From CAKZLS01 sp963701445 (GTDB taxonomy: Bacteria; Pseudomonadota; Alphaproteobacteria; Rhodospirillales; Defluviicoccaceae): a DNA stretch of 64,000 nucleotides. The translations under genes were made by a program, and so were the position numbers. The stretch covers positions 14,459-78,458 of the forward strand of contig CAVPAM010000006.1 of the NCBI GenBank assembly GCA_963701445.1. Reading direction: 5' to 3'. The first letter of the stretch is position 1, and each line of letters starts with the position of its first letter. Under the pieces are notes generated by a model that worked only from the letters and a program-made list of their open reading frames with translations, was not told the DNA's origin and did not search any database. Below are positions 46,429-57,982 of this stretch, one piece after another.

Positions 46429-47598
46429 TCAGGCGGACATGTCCGCCTTGACGGTGGCGTAGGCCCAGTCGAGCCACGGGAACAGCGCCTCCAGGTCGGA
46501 CCGTTCCACGGTCGCTCCGGCCCAGATGCGCAGGCCCGGCGGCGCGTCGCGGTAGGCACCGGTGTCGTAGCCCACGCCCTCGGCGTCGAGCAGCGTGGAG
46601 ATCTTCTTCGCCGCCGCCGCCTGCTTGTCCTCCGGCAGGCCGAGGAACCACGGGTCGACCACCTTCAGGCAGACCGAGGTATTGGAGCGCGTGGCCGGCT
46701 CCTCGGCCAGGAAATCCACCCAGCCGGTGGCCCCGACCCACGCCCGCATGGCCTCGAAATTGCCGTTCGACCGGGCCATGAGCCCCTTCAGGCCGCCGAC
46801 GGTCTCGGCCCAGCGGAGCCCGTCCAGGGCGTCCTCCACGGCGATCATCGACGGCGTGTTGATGGTCTCGCCCTTGAACACGCCCTCCACCAGCTTGCCG
46901 CCCTTGGTCAGGCGGAACAGCTTCGGCATGGGCCACGGCGGCGTGTAGCTTTCCAGCCGCGCCACCGCGCGCGGGCTCAGGATCAGCATGCCGTGCTGGG
47001 CCTCGCCGCCCATGACCTTCTGCCACGAATAGGTGGTGGCATCGAGCTTGTCCCAGGGAAGGTCCATGGCGAAGGCGGCGGACGTGGCGTCGCAGATGGT
47101 CACGCCCTCGCGGTCGGCGGCGATCCACTCGCCGTCGGGCACGCGGACGCCGGACGTGGTGCCGTTCCAGGTGAACACCACGTCGCGGGCGGGGTCCACC
47201 TGCGAGAGGTCGGGGAGCTGGCCGTAGCCGGCCTTCAGCTCGCGCACGTCGGCGAGCTTGAGTTGCTTGACCACGTCGGTGACCCAGCCCTGGCCGAAGC
47301 TTTCCCAGGCGAGGATGTCGACGCCGCGCGCGCCCAGCAGCGACCACATGGCCATTTCCACGGCGCCGGTGTCGGACGCCGGCACGATGCCGATGCGATA
47401 GTCTTCGGGAACGCCGAGGATCGCCCGGGTGCGGTCGATGACCTCGGCGAGCTTGGCCTTGCCCGGCTTGGCGCGGTGCGACCGTCCGACGCAGGCGTCG
47501 GCGAGGCTTTCCACGGACCAGCCGGGGCGTTTCGCGCAGGGACCGGAAGAGAAGCAGGGGTTGGCCGGACGGACGTTCGGCCGCAAAGATTTGTTCAT
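46429..47598 (-). CDS. serC: phosphoserine aminotransferase SerC
   Basis: PLP enzyme converting 3-phosphohydroxypyruvate to phosphoserine, 389 aa. It opens RPANPCFSSGPCAKRPGW, typical of the alphaproteobacterial/archaeal SerC subgroup. ATSAAFAMDLPWDKLD and the PLP-Lys in TTYSWQKVMGGEAQHG are present, as are INTPSMIAVED and the RIWAGATVE end. It precedes serA, giving the first two steps of serine synthesis. A hairpin overlaps its ribosome-binding region. Confidence 0.94.
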   Translation of the reverse strand: MNKSLRPNVRPANPCFSSGPCAKRPGWSVESLADACVGRSHRAKPGKAKLAEVIDRTRAILGVPEDYRIGIVPASDTGAVEMAMWSLLGARGVDILAWESFGQGWVTDVVKQLKLADVRELKAGYGQLPDLSQVDPARDVVFTWNGTTSGVRVPDGEWIAADREGVTICDATSAAFAMDLPWDKLDATTYSWQKVMGGEAQHGMLILSPRAVARLESYTPPWPMPKLFRLTKGGKLVEGVFKGETINTPSMIAVEDALDGLRWAETVGGLKGLMARSNGNFEAMRAWVGATGWVDFLAEEPATRSNTSVCLKVVDPWFLGLPEDKQAAAAKKISTLLDAEGVGYDTGAYRDAPPGLRIWAGATVERSDLEALFPWLDWAYATVKADMSA

Positions 47599-47606
47599 CT
47601 GTGACT

Positions 47607-47624
47607 CCCATCCTTACAGATGGG
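47607..47624 (-). promoter_or_regulatory. leader hairpin at the serC ribosome binding site
   Basis: On the minus strand CCCATC - TGTAAG - GATGGG forms a perfect 6-bp stem whose 3' arm shares bases with the GGGAG ribosome binding site just before ATG 47598. A second GC-rich self-complementary stretch lies immediately upstream (47625-47660). The arrangement could let the leader control serC translation. A conserved leader called the serC RNA motif is known in alphaproteobacteria; whether this is one needs a covariance-model search. Confidence 0.45.
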
Positions 47625-47782
47625 TCGCGGCCCGTTGGGAGGCCGTGGCCCGCGGCCCTTGTAAGTAGTGAAACAGTTTACGTCAATCGCCTTTTGCGTG
47701 CCCTTGACGCGGGCGTCCCGGCGCGACAGGGTGCGGTTTCGCATGTCGCCAGATATTCCCGCGTGGCCAGTTGGGGGTGCTC

Positions 47783-49018
47783 GTGAGCCGGCTTTCCGTT
47801 TCCAAGTCCAAAATCCACATCGTGCTGCTGGAGGGCGTCCACGAGAACGCCGTCCGGGCCCTCAACGCCAATGGCTACACCAACATCGAAACCCACGCGG
47901 GAGCGCCGGATCCCGAAACCCTGAAGAAACTGCTCCGGCGCGCCCACGTCGTGGGCATCCGCTCACGCACCAAACTCACCGGGGATCTGCTCGCCAGGGC
48001 CGACCGGCTGTTCTGCGTCGGCTGTTTCTGCATTGGCACGAATCAGGTGGACACGCAAGCCGCCAAATTACGCGGGATCCCGGTGTTCAACGCGCCGTAC
48101 TCCAACACCCGCTCGGTGGCCGAGCTGGTGATCGGCGAGATCATCATGCTGTTCCGCCGGGTCCACGAGAAATCCATGCTGGCGCACGCCGGCGTGTGGC
48201 GCAAGACCGCCGAGGGTGCTCGCGAGATTCGCGGCAAGGTGCTGGGCGTGGTCGGTTACGGCCATATCGGCTCGCAGGTGTCCATCCTCGCCGAGGCCCT
48301 GGGCATGGGGGTGCGCTACTTCGACATCGTCGACAAGCTGTCGCTCGGCAACGCCACCGCGTGCGGGTCGCTGGAGGAACTGCTCGAGGCGTCCGACGTG
48401 GTCAGCCTGCACGTGCCGAGCACGCCCGAGACCCGCAACATGATCGGCGCCGACGAACTCTGGCGCATGAAGCCGGGAAGCTGCCTGATCAACGCCGCCC
48501 GGGGCGACGTGGTGGACATCGACGCCCTCGCCGGCGCCATCCGGGACGGCCACCTGTTCGGCGCGGCGGTGGACGTGTTCCCGACGGAGCCCGCCACCGG
48601 CGAGGACCCGCTCGAAACGCCGCTGCTCGGCCTGCCCAACGTCATCCTCACCCCCCACGTCGGCGGCACCACCGAGGAGGCCCAGGCCAACATCGGCTCC
48701 GAGGTGGCGGAGAAGCTGATCAAGTATTCCGACAACGGCTCCACCATCGGCGCGGTGAACTTCCTCGAAGCCTCCCTGCCCACCCAGCGCGACGCCACCC
48801 GCTTCCTCCACATCCACCGCAACGTCCCCGGCGTGCTGGCCAGGGTCAACGAGGTGTTCTCGTCGAAGAACCTCAACATCGCCGGCCAATACCTCCGCAC
48901 CGACGCCGAGATCGGCTACATGGTCACCGACATCGACGGCCGCCTCGAAGCCGGCATGGGCATCCGCCGCGAGTTGCAGGCCATCGACGGGACGATCCGG
49001 GTGCGGTTCTTGTATTGA
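47783..49018 (+). CDS. serA: D-3-phosphoglycerate dehydrogenase (E. coli type, with ACT domain)
   Basis: Second phosphoglycerate dehydrogenase, about 411 aa, of the E. coli length. Motifs: IHIVLLEGVHENAVRAL, GIRSRTKLT, VGCFCIGTNQVD, FNAPYSNTRSVAELVIGE, GVVGYGHIGSQV, INAARGDVVDI, LTPHVGGTTEEAQ, and a C-terminal ACT domain (HRNVPGVLARVNEVFSSKNL). It lacks the intervening domain of the other serA. Start GTG 47783 has GGGGG upstream. It is divergent from serC-serA and only 184 nt away, so the two could share regulation. It might act in 2-hydroxyglutarate/NADH balance, as the E. coli enzyme can. Confidence 0.92.
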   Translation: MSRLSVSKSKIHIVLLEGVHENAVRALNANGYTNIETHAGAPDPETLKKLLRRAHVVGIRSRTKLTGDLLARADRLFCVGCFCIGTNQVDTQAAKLRGIPVFNAPYSNTRSVAELVIGEIIMLFRRVHEKSMLAHAGVWRKTAEGAREIRGKVLGVVGYGHIGSQVSILAEALGMGVRYFDIVDKLSLGNATACGSLEELLEASDVVSLHVPSTPETRNMIGADELWRMKPGSCLINAARGDVVDIDALAGAIRDGHLFGAAVDVFPTEPATGEDPLETPLLGLPNVILTPHVGGTTEEAQANIGSEVAEKLIKYSDNGSTIGAVNFLEASLPTQRDATRFLHIHRNVPGVLARVNEVFSSKNLNIAGQYLRTDAEIGYMVTDIDGRLEAGMGIRRELQAIDGTIRVRFLY

Positions 49019-49246
49019 TAGGGAGTTGGAATCCCGCTTCCCTGTGGAGTGAATTTTCGAGTCGCGGCGTCGCGCGTTAAACCTCGAACTTTTTCTTGTT
49101 GCAGGAGAGCAGGCGCAATCTACCCCAGTTCCGAATGCGAAATGCTAGCCAATTGCAGAACTCTGGCTAACCCGTTGTAGGTCTCTATCTCAAATCCGAT
49201 GGGGTCATGAATCTATATACATTTATGAGATTGTGACTGGTCTTGT

Positions 49247-52200
49247 TCAGTGATCGGTTTTCGATTGTGCTTCGGGCAAGCCGGCTTTTCTCAGGTCGGC
49301 GAGCAGCCGTTCCAGATCCTCCGAATTGCGGTAAGGAAGCTGCTTGCGCAGGCTGGAAAGCGATTCGTTCGGATTGCTCGAGAGGATCTCCGCCACGGCG
49401 TTCTGCGCGAGGTCCGGGTTGCCTAACCTTGCGTAACATGCCGCCCGCAACCGAAAGGTGTTTATGTCGCGTTTGGTTATCTTGGCGAGGTGCTCAATCG
49501 CGTCGCCGCACTGGTCCTTGAGATAATGAGCCCAACCATAGTAGCGATGGGCGAACCACCATGGCGGCTTTCCCGACGGGCTCATCGCCTTATCGAGATT
49601 CGCCTGGCATACATCGGGTTGACCTCCATACAAGAACACCATGCAGAGAGAAGTGAGGCTGTCGGGGTGGTTGGGTGCGATTGCAAGGGTGGCGTCCGCT
49701 TCGGAAATGGCCCGATCAAAATCACGATCACGCCAGACATATAGCCAGGCCAACAAAAAATGACCATACCATTCACCGATGCGGGGAAGGTCCGGGTCTT
49801 CCATCCCCTCCCGTGCGAGTTCGAAGGCTCGATCCAGATCGCCCTCTGGGTTGTCACTCCATCCCCAGAAGGCCCCCACCATCAATGTCCATCCGATTTT
49901 TATCCGGAGGAGCCCAGATCCGGGAAATCGCTCAAGGCCCTCGGAGAAAACTCTCCGGGCCTCGGCCATGTCCTTCTTTGTATATCGGACCCAAAAAGCA
50001 TGGCCTCGCAACAGGTAATCGTATTCTTCCAGCGAGATGCTCTTATTGCGCCACGCCGTTTTTTCAGCATGCCTCTGCACCACGCCGCCAAGCCCAAGGA
50101 GGGTGGCCGAGATTTTCGAGGCGATGTTATCCTGTATCCTAAAGACGTCAGCCCCTTCTTCATCATAGCGATCAGCCCAAATGTGATCACCGGTCTTCGC
50201 GTCGATCAGCTGGGCGGTAATCCGAACGGTGTCTGCGACCTTTCGAACGCTGCCCTCCAACACGTAGCCCACCCCCAGTTCGGAGCCCACTTTGCGCACA
50301 TCGACCGCTTCACCTCTGTATTTGAAGGTGGAGTTGCGCGCCGTAACCCCGAGATAGGGATCCTGTGCCAACGCCGTGATGATGTCTTCGGTGACGCCGT
50401 CACTGAAGTAATCGAGTTCGGGGTCTCCGCTCATGTTGTCGAACGGAAGCACCGCCACGGACGGGAGCCGTTTGTCTTCGACCGGTGATTTGTCGGGGAG
50501 GCCGGCCACTTGAAAGTGTCCGAGGAGCTTATTTTTTAGTGTCCCCTCACGGAAATGGTAAAGAGAACTGACCCACTCTCGGGAAAGCCTCGGCTTTTGC
50601 CGAAGGAGGATTTCCATCTCCCCTCGGGCCGAGTCGAGTTCGCCAAGGTCGGCAAGGTGGGCCGCCAATATCAAACGGCATTTCCAGTATGTTGGATACC
50701 GTGTGGTACATGAACGCGCGATCTCCGCCCCTTTTTCATGCTTGCCAGCCGCATAGAGAATATCGGAATATATTTGCAGATAATAAACCTGTGGAAATGG
50801 ATTCAGGCGCATGGCCTTTTCGGCGGACGCGACGGCATTTTGATAATCACCAATATAACTTTGAACTTTTCCCAACATCAGCCAATTTTCACTATCGTTA
50901 GGATTCAACTCTACGGATTTACGTCCGGCTACAAGTGCTTCATCCATGTCACCTCGATACAGAAGTGTATAGTTGAGAGCCTGATACGCGACTGACAGTG
51001 AAGGTTTCAGTGCAATGGCCTTTTGGAGGTTTTGAACGGCGCTATCCAGCCACGCGCGTTGCGGCGCGCCTGTCAGACCTAATCCGTAATCGACCGCCAT
51101 GGTGTAACCCAAGTAGACCCAAGCCTCGGCTAAGCCCGGGTCGAGCTCGATGGCCTTTGAAAGCACCTCCCGGGCCTGCAGACTGGTTTCTTTCGTGAAC
51201 CGATGCTTCAGCTCGATCCCCTGCTTGAGGAGATCGTAAGCCCGAAGGTCCTCTGTTGGCTTGGCGAAGGCCTCAGCTGTCTCGATGGCGCGAACCTGGG
51301 AGAGAAGTACACCTACGATATTGCGAATGACATCTTCTTGGATGTTAAAGAGGTCCTTGCTCTCCCGGTCGTAGCTCTCGGCCCAAACGTTTCGGCCCGT
51401 TGAGGCATTGACTAGCTGTACGGTGACGCGGATGTTTTCACCGGCTCGGCGGACGCTTCCATCCAGAACGTACCTCACGCCGAGTTCGCGCCCCACGTCC
51501 TGTATGTTCGGCGCTGTGCCCTTGTAACGGAAAGACGAATGGCGGGCGATCACGAACAAGTCCTGATTTCTCGCCAGCTCGGTAATGATGTCTTCCGTGA
51601 TGCCGTCGGAAAAGTAATCGTCCTCGGGCTTTCCGCTTAGATTTTTGAAGGAAAGGACAGCGATGGACGGTTCGGCGGGGACCGTCAGGGCCAGTTCCTC
51701 GTCAGAAGCGACCCCGGGCGGTCCCTCCGTTGGCCGCTGCCAAATTGCGAAACCGATCGTCGCCGCAAGGAACAGGGCTACGCCGGCGGCAGCGATTTTT
51801 GCCCACCTCGCCGACTGCGATTTATCAAGGTCGAGGGTCTTGCCCGCGTCCTTGGGGTCTAGCAGAACCTTGTATACGTTGATGGGGCTCTCGATGTTTT
51901 TGAGCTTTTGCTTACCGAGAAAAGCGAATCCCACGTCGACGTTGGGTCCCAACTGTTCGAGGACCCGCCTAGAAATACAGAATTCCGCCGGCGTCGGAGA
52001 GAGTCTCCAGGCGAGCAGCCACGTTGACACCGTCTCCATAGATCTCCTCGCCATCCACCACCACGTCGCCGAGATTGACACCCACGCGGAACTGGAGTTT
52101 GCGGTTTTCCGGCAGATCCTTATTGCGTTCGGCCAGATCCCGCTGCGCCGCCACCGCACACTTCAGCGCCGTGACAACGCTGGCAAAATCGGCCAGCACA

Positions 52201-52367
52201 GCGTCCCCAGCCGTGTTGACGATGCGGCCGCCATGATTCTGAATCGCTTCTTTAAATGCGCCAAGGTGAACTTTTAAGGCTTCGACGGTGCCCTCATCGT
52301 CGGCACCGGTCAGCCGGCTGTACCCGACAACGTCGGCATGCAAGATCGCGGTGAGCTTGCGTTCCAT
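49247..52367 (-). CDS. class III adenylate/guanylate cyclase with two TolB/FlgO-like domains and TPRs (frameshifted)
   Basis: Membrane signalling protein, about 1040 aa if joined. The cyclase domain starts at ATG 52367 (ERKLTAILHADVVGYSRLTG, FRVGVNLGDVVVDGEEIYGD, VNVAARLETLSDAGGI). One extra T near 51982 breaks the frame; the rest (CISRRVLEQLGPNVDVGFAF, a CHD end typical) follows in the next frame. Then come a membrane helix near 51780-51730, a TolB/FlgO-like domain (SIAVLSFKNLSGKPEDDYFS), TPR repeats, a second TolB-like domain (SVAVLPFDNMSGDPELDYFS) and further TPRs. Rhizobia and Rhodospirillales carry many such cyclase-TPR proteins; two TolB-like modules in one chain is less usual. Confidence 0.85.
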
Positions 52368-52806
52368 GGCCCCCCCGACTTTCCGTGCGGAAGACTCGGT
52401 GAAGCATTTTAGCCCGAAGGGTTAGGTTGCGTCACGACAAATGACTTGGATCGGGATCTTCGGAATGTCTGAAACGGGGTCATCAGTGGATGGGTGCTTC
52501 GTCTCACCCTGATCTAGATGCTCCGCAGCTTGGAGTACTGCCGTCGCGGGTGGCGCCGGTCTGCCATGCCGGCCCATAGCCAGGACCAGTCCTTCGGAAA
52601 AGACGAATGTTCTGCCGGTGTCGTAGGACGCCATGTGACCAAACTAGCAAGCCACGATGCCGTTGGAGGGAGCCGTCCACCGCATCAGACTCGGAAGTAG
52701 GGAAGTAGCGCCGGATACGGGAGCCTGCAGCCAGTGAGCCCGCGCTGCAGGTGCCCCGAGACCCATTGAACACAGCTAATGGCGACGGTTCAGACACAGC
52801 CGAACT
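52368..52806. other. non-coding/decayed region
   Basis: About 440 nt upstream of the cyclase gene. Open frames are short and without family features. No RNA or repeat recognised. Confidence 0.35.
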
Positions 52807-53013
52807 CTAGTGGGTAACGCGAACGCGCCCTGGAAACGAAGTCATTCTCATCCCCTCGCTGTCATGGAATAAGGTGCTAATGAGCATATCCAATGTTGGC
52901 CCTTGCCATAACAGCTGATCAAAAATTGTATCAAATACAGGAGACAAAAAAGCAGGACAAGAACCACCGAAGCAAGGCTTGGGCAATCGGACCTGGTACC
53001 GGATGTTAAACAA
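52807..53013 (-). CDS. small hypothetical protein (68 aa)
   Basis: Reading frame MFNIRYQVRLPKPCFGGSCP onward, rich in Phe, Leu and Pro. It follows the small broken gene at 53034 on the same strand. No family recognised; it may be a remnant. Confidence 0.25.
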   Translation of the reverse strand: MFNIRYQVRLPKPCFGGSCPAFLSPVFDTIFDQLLWQGPTLDMLISTLFHDSEGMRMTSFPGRVRVTH

Positions 53014-53033
53014 TCATTCAGTCGAATGCTAAT

Positions 53034-53270
53034 CTAAGAAGCTTGAGAATCGCACATAGAGGCCCAAATTATTATTTGCTCGTCCTCACCCAGATCGAAT
53101 TGAAGCACGTTAGACTCCAGCCTGTTTGGTTTGTGTTGATCAAACTCTCTAAGTACTAATCGATAATTTCCTGCGGGCACGCGCGTATGAGACACTGTTT
53201 GGGGGCGCAATATCGGCAAAACGTGCTCCCGTCCCATGTATGTTGCCGTTTACGTAAACTTTGTAGCTAC
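53034..53270 (-). pseudogene. broken small protein gene
   Basis: Two adjoining frames give one plausible sequence: YKVYVNGNIHGTGARFADIAP in the first, PQTVSHTRVPAGNYRLVLRE and DLGEDEQIIIWASMCDS in the second, with the break at a CCCCC run near 53208. The pattern (short beta strands, H-T-R-V-P-A-G-N-Y) recalls periplasmic DUF2846-type proteins. No start codon or signal sequence can be placed. Confidence 0.4.
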
Positions 53271-53599
53271 TGATGCCGCCGATCAAAGATGAATCCTCGC
53301 TCGTACAATGATTGTCGATCTATTAATCAAATCCCACTTCTTGTTAAATCCTTCCCAAAATCCGGGTAACGTATTCAATTCAACATTTCTCCTCGCGCCA
53401 ATAATAACACCTAAAAATGGAAAAACTCTCATCTCCTTCTTAAAAAATGATGAAGCAACCACCAACCAAATGCATTCGAAGCTCTGCTCACCCTTGAGGT
53501 AAAACCTCTGGTCTGGCGCCCCTTGCAATGTGGCCCGATTTTGCCTCGTCCGGATACACGCTTCCCTTCGTCATCTCGTCTTTTCTAACGTACAGTCCC
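53271..53599. other. A/T-rich region without a recognised gene
   Basis: Base composition is clearly lower in G+C than the chromosome flanks, suggesting acquired or decayed DNA. Open frames have no family features. Confidence 0.35.
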
Positions 53600-53792
53600 C
53601 ACGGATGGTCGTCGCAGTGCGACGATCTGCCGCAGGATGCCCCGGAACAGATCGGGGCACGGTGACCTCCGCCACCTGGAAGATGACGCATCGACCCTGA
53701 AAAACGACCTTGGCCCCGATCTTGACCAGTTTCTCCCGGATCGCGGTCTGCAACCAATGCGCCGCCGCTAGCGACAAGGCCAAAGTCGGCAA
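53600..53792 (-). pseudogene. IS1380-type transposase 3' remnant
   Basis: Encodes LQTAIREKLVKIGAKVVFQG then RCVIFQVAEVTVPR, which resembles the C-terminal part of IS1380-family transposases (the K-I-G-A-K-V-V...F-Q-x-A-E-V-x-V-P-R pattern). After VPR the rest (LFRGILRQIVALRRPS) is in a different frame. No 5' part and no terminal inverted repeats were found. Confidence 0.6.
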
Positions 53793-54109
53793 CGGGTCAT
53801 CACCGGTCGATTGGGCGGTGTCGGCATGACGCGTTGTTTGCTCTATATGTAGTGGGTATCTGTCTTAACCGGATAGGCACGGACGAATCCAACATCTGCG
53901 GGTCCTGGTGGGGGTGCCGCAGGCGTCCGCTGATATCGGAAAATGACAGCTGCGCAAGCAAATCGGAGATTGTGCGTTCGGGGCACATCACGTAAGAGCG
54001 CTGTTTGATCGTCCGCTTCAGGTCGACCCGCCGCCGGAGCGGTACCCGTCTCGATAATGCTACGGTCGCTGGGATTCGACGGCCAAACCTAACCGCGCCA
54101 ATTCCGCTT
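53793..54109. other. region between transposase remnant and integrase
   Basis: 317 nt with no recognised gene. Probably decayed mobile DNA. Confidence 0.3.
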
Positions 54110-55309
54110 TTACCGCTGGCGTTGCGGCAGCTCCACAATCTCCGCGCCGTTACCGCTCATCATGCCAGCCAGCGCCGCACCGACACGCTCGGTCGCGGCC
54201 TTGACGGGATCGGCGGCCAAGTGCGCGTAGCGGGCCGTTGTCTGTGTCTGCGTGTGACCTAACAGCTTGCCGATCATGGGAAGCCCTTCGCCCAAGCCCA
54301 CGGCGACGGACGCGAACGAATGCCGCAGATCGTGCAAGCGAACGTCATCAAGGCCAGCCTTCGCCCGAATGCGCCGCCAGGGCTTTTCGAGATTGACGAG
54401 GTGTGATTTGCCATCCCTGCCAGGGATCGCCCATCCCGAGCCATCCTCGGGCGTCATGGAGGCCAGAATAGCAAGGGCGGGGGCATTCAAGTGCACCAGC
54501 TTTGCGCCCGTCTTGCTGTCGGGAAGGCGAAGGCTGGCGGTCTGAAAGTCCACATGCTCCCAGCGAAGGGTGAGGATTTCCGACAACCGGCAACCCGTCA
54601 GCACCAGCAATCGTATTGCCGCGATGACGCCGGGAAGCTCGGTCGCCGTGCGTTCCGCTTCGGCCAGGACGCCCGCGAGCCGTCCGAGTTCTTCGGCGGA
54701 AAGAAACCGGTCCCGTTTCTGTTCCTTGAACTTCTCCACATGCCGACAGGGGTTCGTGCCGTCCGGGCGCAGTCCCCACCGCTCGGCAAGGTTCATCATC
54801 TTGGAGAGCAACGCCAGTACCCGGTTTGCTTGGTAGGGCGTGCCTCGCAAACCATGGTGCATCTTGGTGACGTCCGCTCGCGTCACGTCCGCGACCTTGC
54901 GCGTTCCGAGAGCCGGGCGAACGAAGCGCTCTATCATGCGGTTGTCGCCATAGACGCTCTTCGCCTTTTTCCGCGTGTCCGCGTGATGGGCTAGGTAGCG
55001 GTCGCATAGTTCGGCCATCGTCGGGGCCTTGCGGGTCGCGTCGCGGGTTTCCGTCGGATCGCCGCCCCGCTCAACCTCCGCCAGCAACAAGCGCGCTTCC
55101 TTGCGGGCTTCCTCCGCCGTCAGGCGGCCATGGTTGCCTACCGTCAGGCGACGGGAGCGCCCCTGAGCGTTGCGATACTGCACAACGTAGCTTCGCGCTG
55201 CGGACGGTTTCACGCGCACCCCGAAGCCGCGCAACTCGTCATCCCAGGCGAACACGTCGCGGTCGGCGGGCTTCAGGGTCTCAACAAGACGTTTGGTGAT
55301 CTTCGGCAT
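54110..55309 (-). CDS. tyrosine recombinase/integrase (phage or island type)
   Basis: 399 aa. N-terminal arm-binding domain of the DUF4102/Arm type (KRLVETLKPADRDVFAWDDE, GFGVRVKPSAARSYVVQYR), a core-binding SAM-like domain (about 95-185), and a catalytic domain with R241 (GCRLSEI), H326-x-x-R329 (HDLRHS), H352 (LLGHTQT) and the nucleophile Y361 (ARYAHL). All catalytic residues are intact. It begins 190 nt from a tRNA-Lys 3' fragment, the expected attachment site of this integrase class. Confidence 0.95.
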   Translation of the reverse strand: MPKITKRLVETLKPADRDVFAWDDELRGFGVRVKPSAARSYVVQYRNAQGRSRRLTVGNHGRLTAEEARKEARLLLAEVERGGDPTETRDATRKAPTMAELCDRYLAHHADTRKKAKSVYGDNRMIERFVRPALGTRKVADVTRADVTKMHHGLRGTPYQANRVLALLSKMMNLAERWGLRPDGTNPCRHVEKFKEQKRDRFLSAEELGRLAGVLAEAERTATELPGVIAAIRLLVLTGCRLSEILTLRWEHVDFQTASLRLPDSKTGAKLVHLNAPALAILASMTPEDGSGWAIPGRDGKSHLVNLEKPWRRIRAKAGLDDVRLHDLRHSFASVAVGLGEGLPMIGKLLGHTQTQTTARYAHLAADPVKAATERVGAALAGMMSGNGAEIVELPQRQR

Positions 55310-55498
55310 GATCGCTCCCCTACAAAGCGGTGGCCCATTTGCTTACCCATTGGCCGGGTAAGCACGGGGTAAGCAGAAGATAGCACAACCCATCGCAAAG
55401 GGCAAACAGCCGTGATTATGTTAAAGCCGCTGAAATTGAGTTTATTTTATGACGAAATTCGAAACTGGTCATAAGCGGGAAAAAGGGCGGTTTTGAGA

Positions 55499-55543
55499 CT
55501 TTTAATCAGAGGGTCGCAGGTTCGATCCCTGCCGCGCCTACCA
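55499..55543 (+). mobile_element. tRNA-Lys(UUU) 3' fragment, probable att site
   Basis: 45 nt matching the 3' part of a tRNA gene: anticodon loop CTTTTAA (UUU), then the T arm GCAGGTTCGATCCCTGC, acceptor strand CGCGCCT and ACCA. The 5' half (D arm and acceptor 5' strand) is missing and the anticodon stem cannot pair. This is the scar left when an element integrates at a tRNA 3' end; the adjacent tyrosine integrase fits. The intact tRNA-Lys copy was not found in this window. Confidence 0.8.
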
Positions 55544-56014
55544 GGGAACTCCGGGCGGACAGAACGCCGTTGATTGGCGGGTGTTTTTGGGACCCGGACG
55601 GGGAAGTGGCTTGGGATCCGGGCGTTTGCGGCGAGCGCCCGCACAAAGCGGATAAAACGGTTCGCATGCCCTTGTGTTACGGATTTTTAGGTGCTAGGTT
55701 ACGAAATCGTGACGGCGGGCGATCTTCCGTCGGAGCGGCTTTAGCCAAGAAAACGAATAAAGCGCTGGGTCCGGACACCCGTTCGGCTCGCGTTTTTTGC
55801 TCTTTGACATTGTTGGTGAATGGAAGGGATGCGTGGGCGGCGGCGCTTGTTGATTGATTTGGCGTTACGTCGTTTGTGTATCCGTTTCGAGTACGTTTTA
55901 GGTTTTAAGACGTGCGTTACAGATACGCTTGTGCGAACGACGAGTATTTTGCGTGGCATTTGGTTTTTCCGGCTCGCGAGGGCTGGATTGGCTTGGTGTT
56001 ACGTGGAAAGGATC
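55544..56014. promoter_or_regulatory. rrn operon promoter and leader region
   Basis: 470 nt before the 16S gene. A TCTTTGACATTG box at about 55800 and A/T-rich stretches near 55850-55920 are typical of rRNA leaders; a TCTTTGACAGTG box recurs before the 23S gene near 58178. No gene recognised. Confidence 0.45.
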
Positions 56015-57519
<1,505 letters not shown>

Positions 57520-57770
57520 AAGGATACCGGCCGGTTCGTGAACGTCCCGTTCATTAAGTTCAATGAACACCCCGTTCATGAATGGCTGGTTCTAAGAACA
57601 ACCAAGCTCTCGACGGTCCGCCGTCCTCGTATCCCTTCCATGAACAGAGACCCCGCCCGAGGTGCCAGTGGCGCCGCCGGCGAGGGGGTCTCTGATCTGT
57701 GACGAGACTGCCGGTCGCGGGCCGCACGGTCCGTGCCTGGGTTATGCGTATTCCTGGCATCTGGAATTGG

Positions 57771-57848
<78 letters not shown>

Positions 57849-57906
57849 TTTGGCCAGGCGTGCCCTTTGGCGAGGCGACGTGACCCGGCGTCGGGATTTG
57901 CCCCTC

Positions 57907-57982
57907 GGGGCCGTAGCTCAGTTGGGAGAGCGCCTGCTTTGCAAGCAGGAGGTCGTCGGTTCGATCCCGATCGGCTCCACCA
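57907..57982 (+). tRNA. tRNA-Ala (UGC)
   Basis: Acceptor GGGGCCG/CGGCTCC, anticodon loop TTTGCAA (TGC), T arm GTTCGATCC and encoded CCA. Second spacer tRNA. Confidence 0.97.

Noticed and set aside
44789..47611. 940-codon minus-strand frame across serA and serC
   Set aside because: Shadow of the two real genes in another frame; no conserved motifs.
55447..55644. 65-codon minus-strand frame with GRDRTCDPLIKS
   Set aside because: This peptide is the antisense translation of the tRNA-Lys 3' fragment, a well-known annotation artefact.
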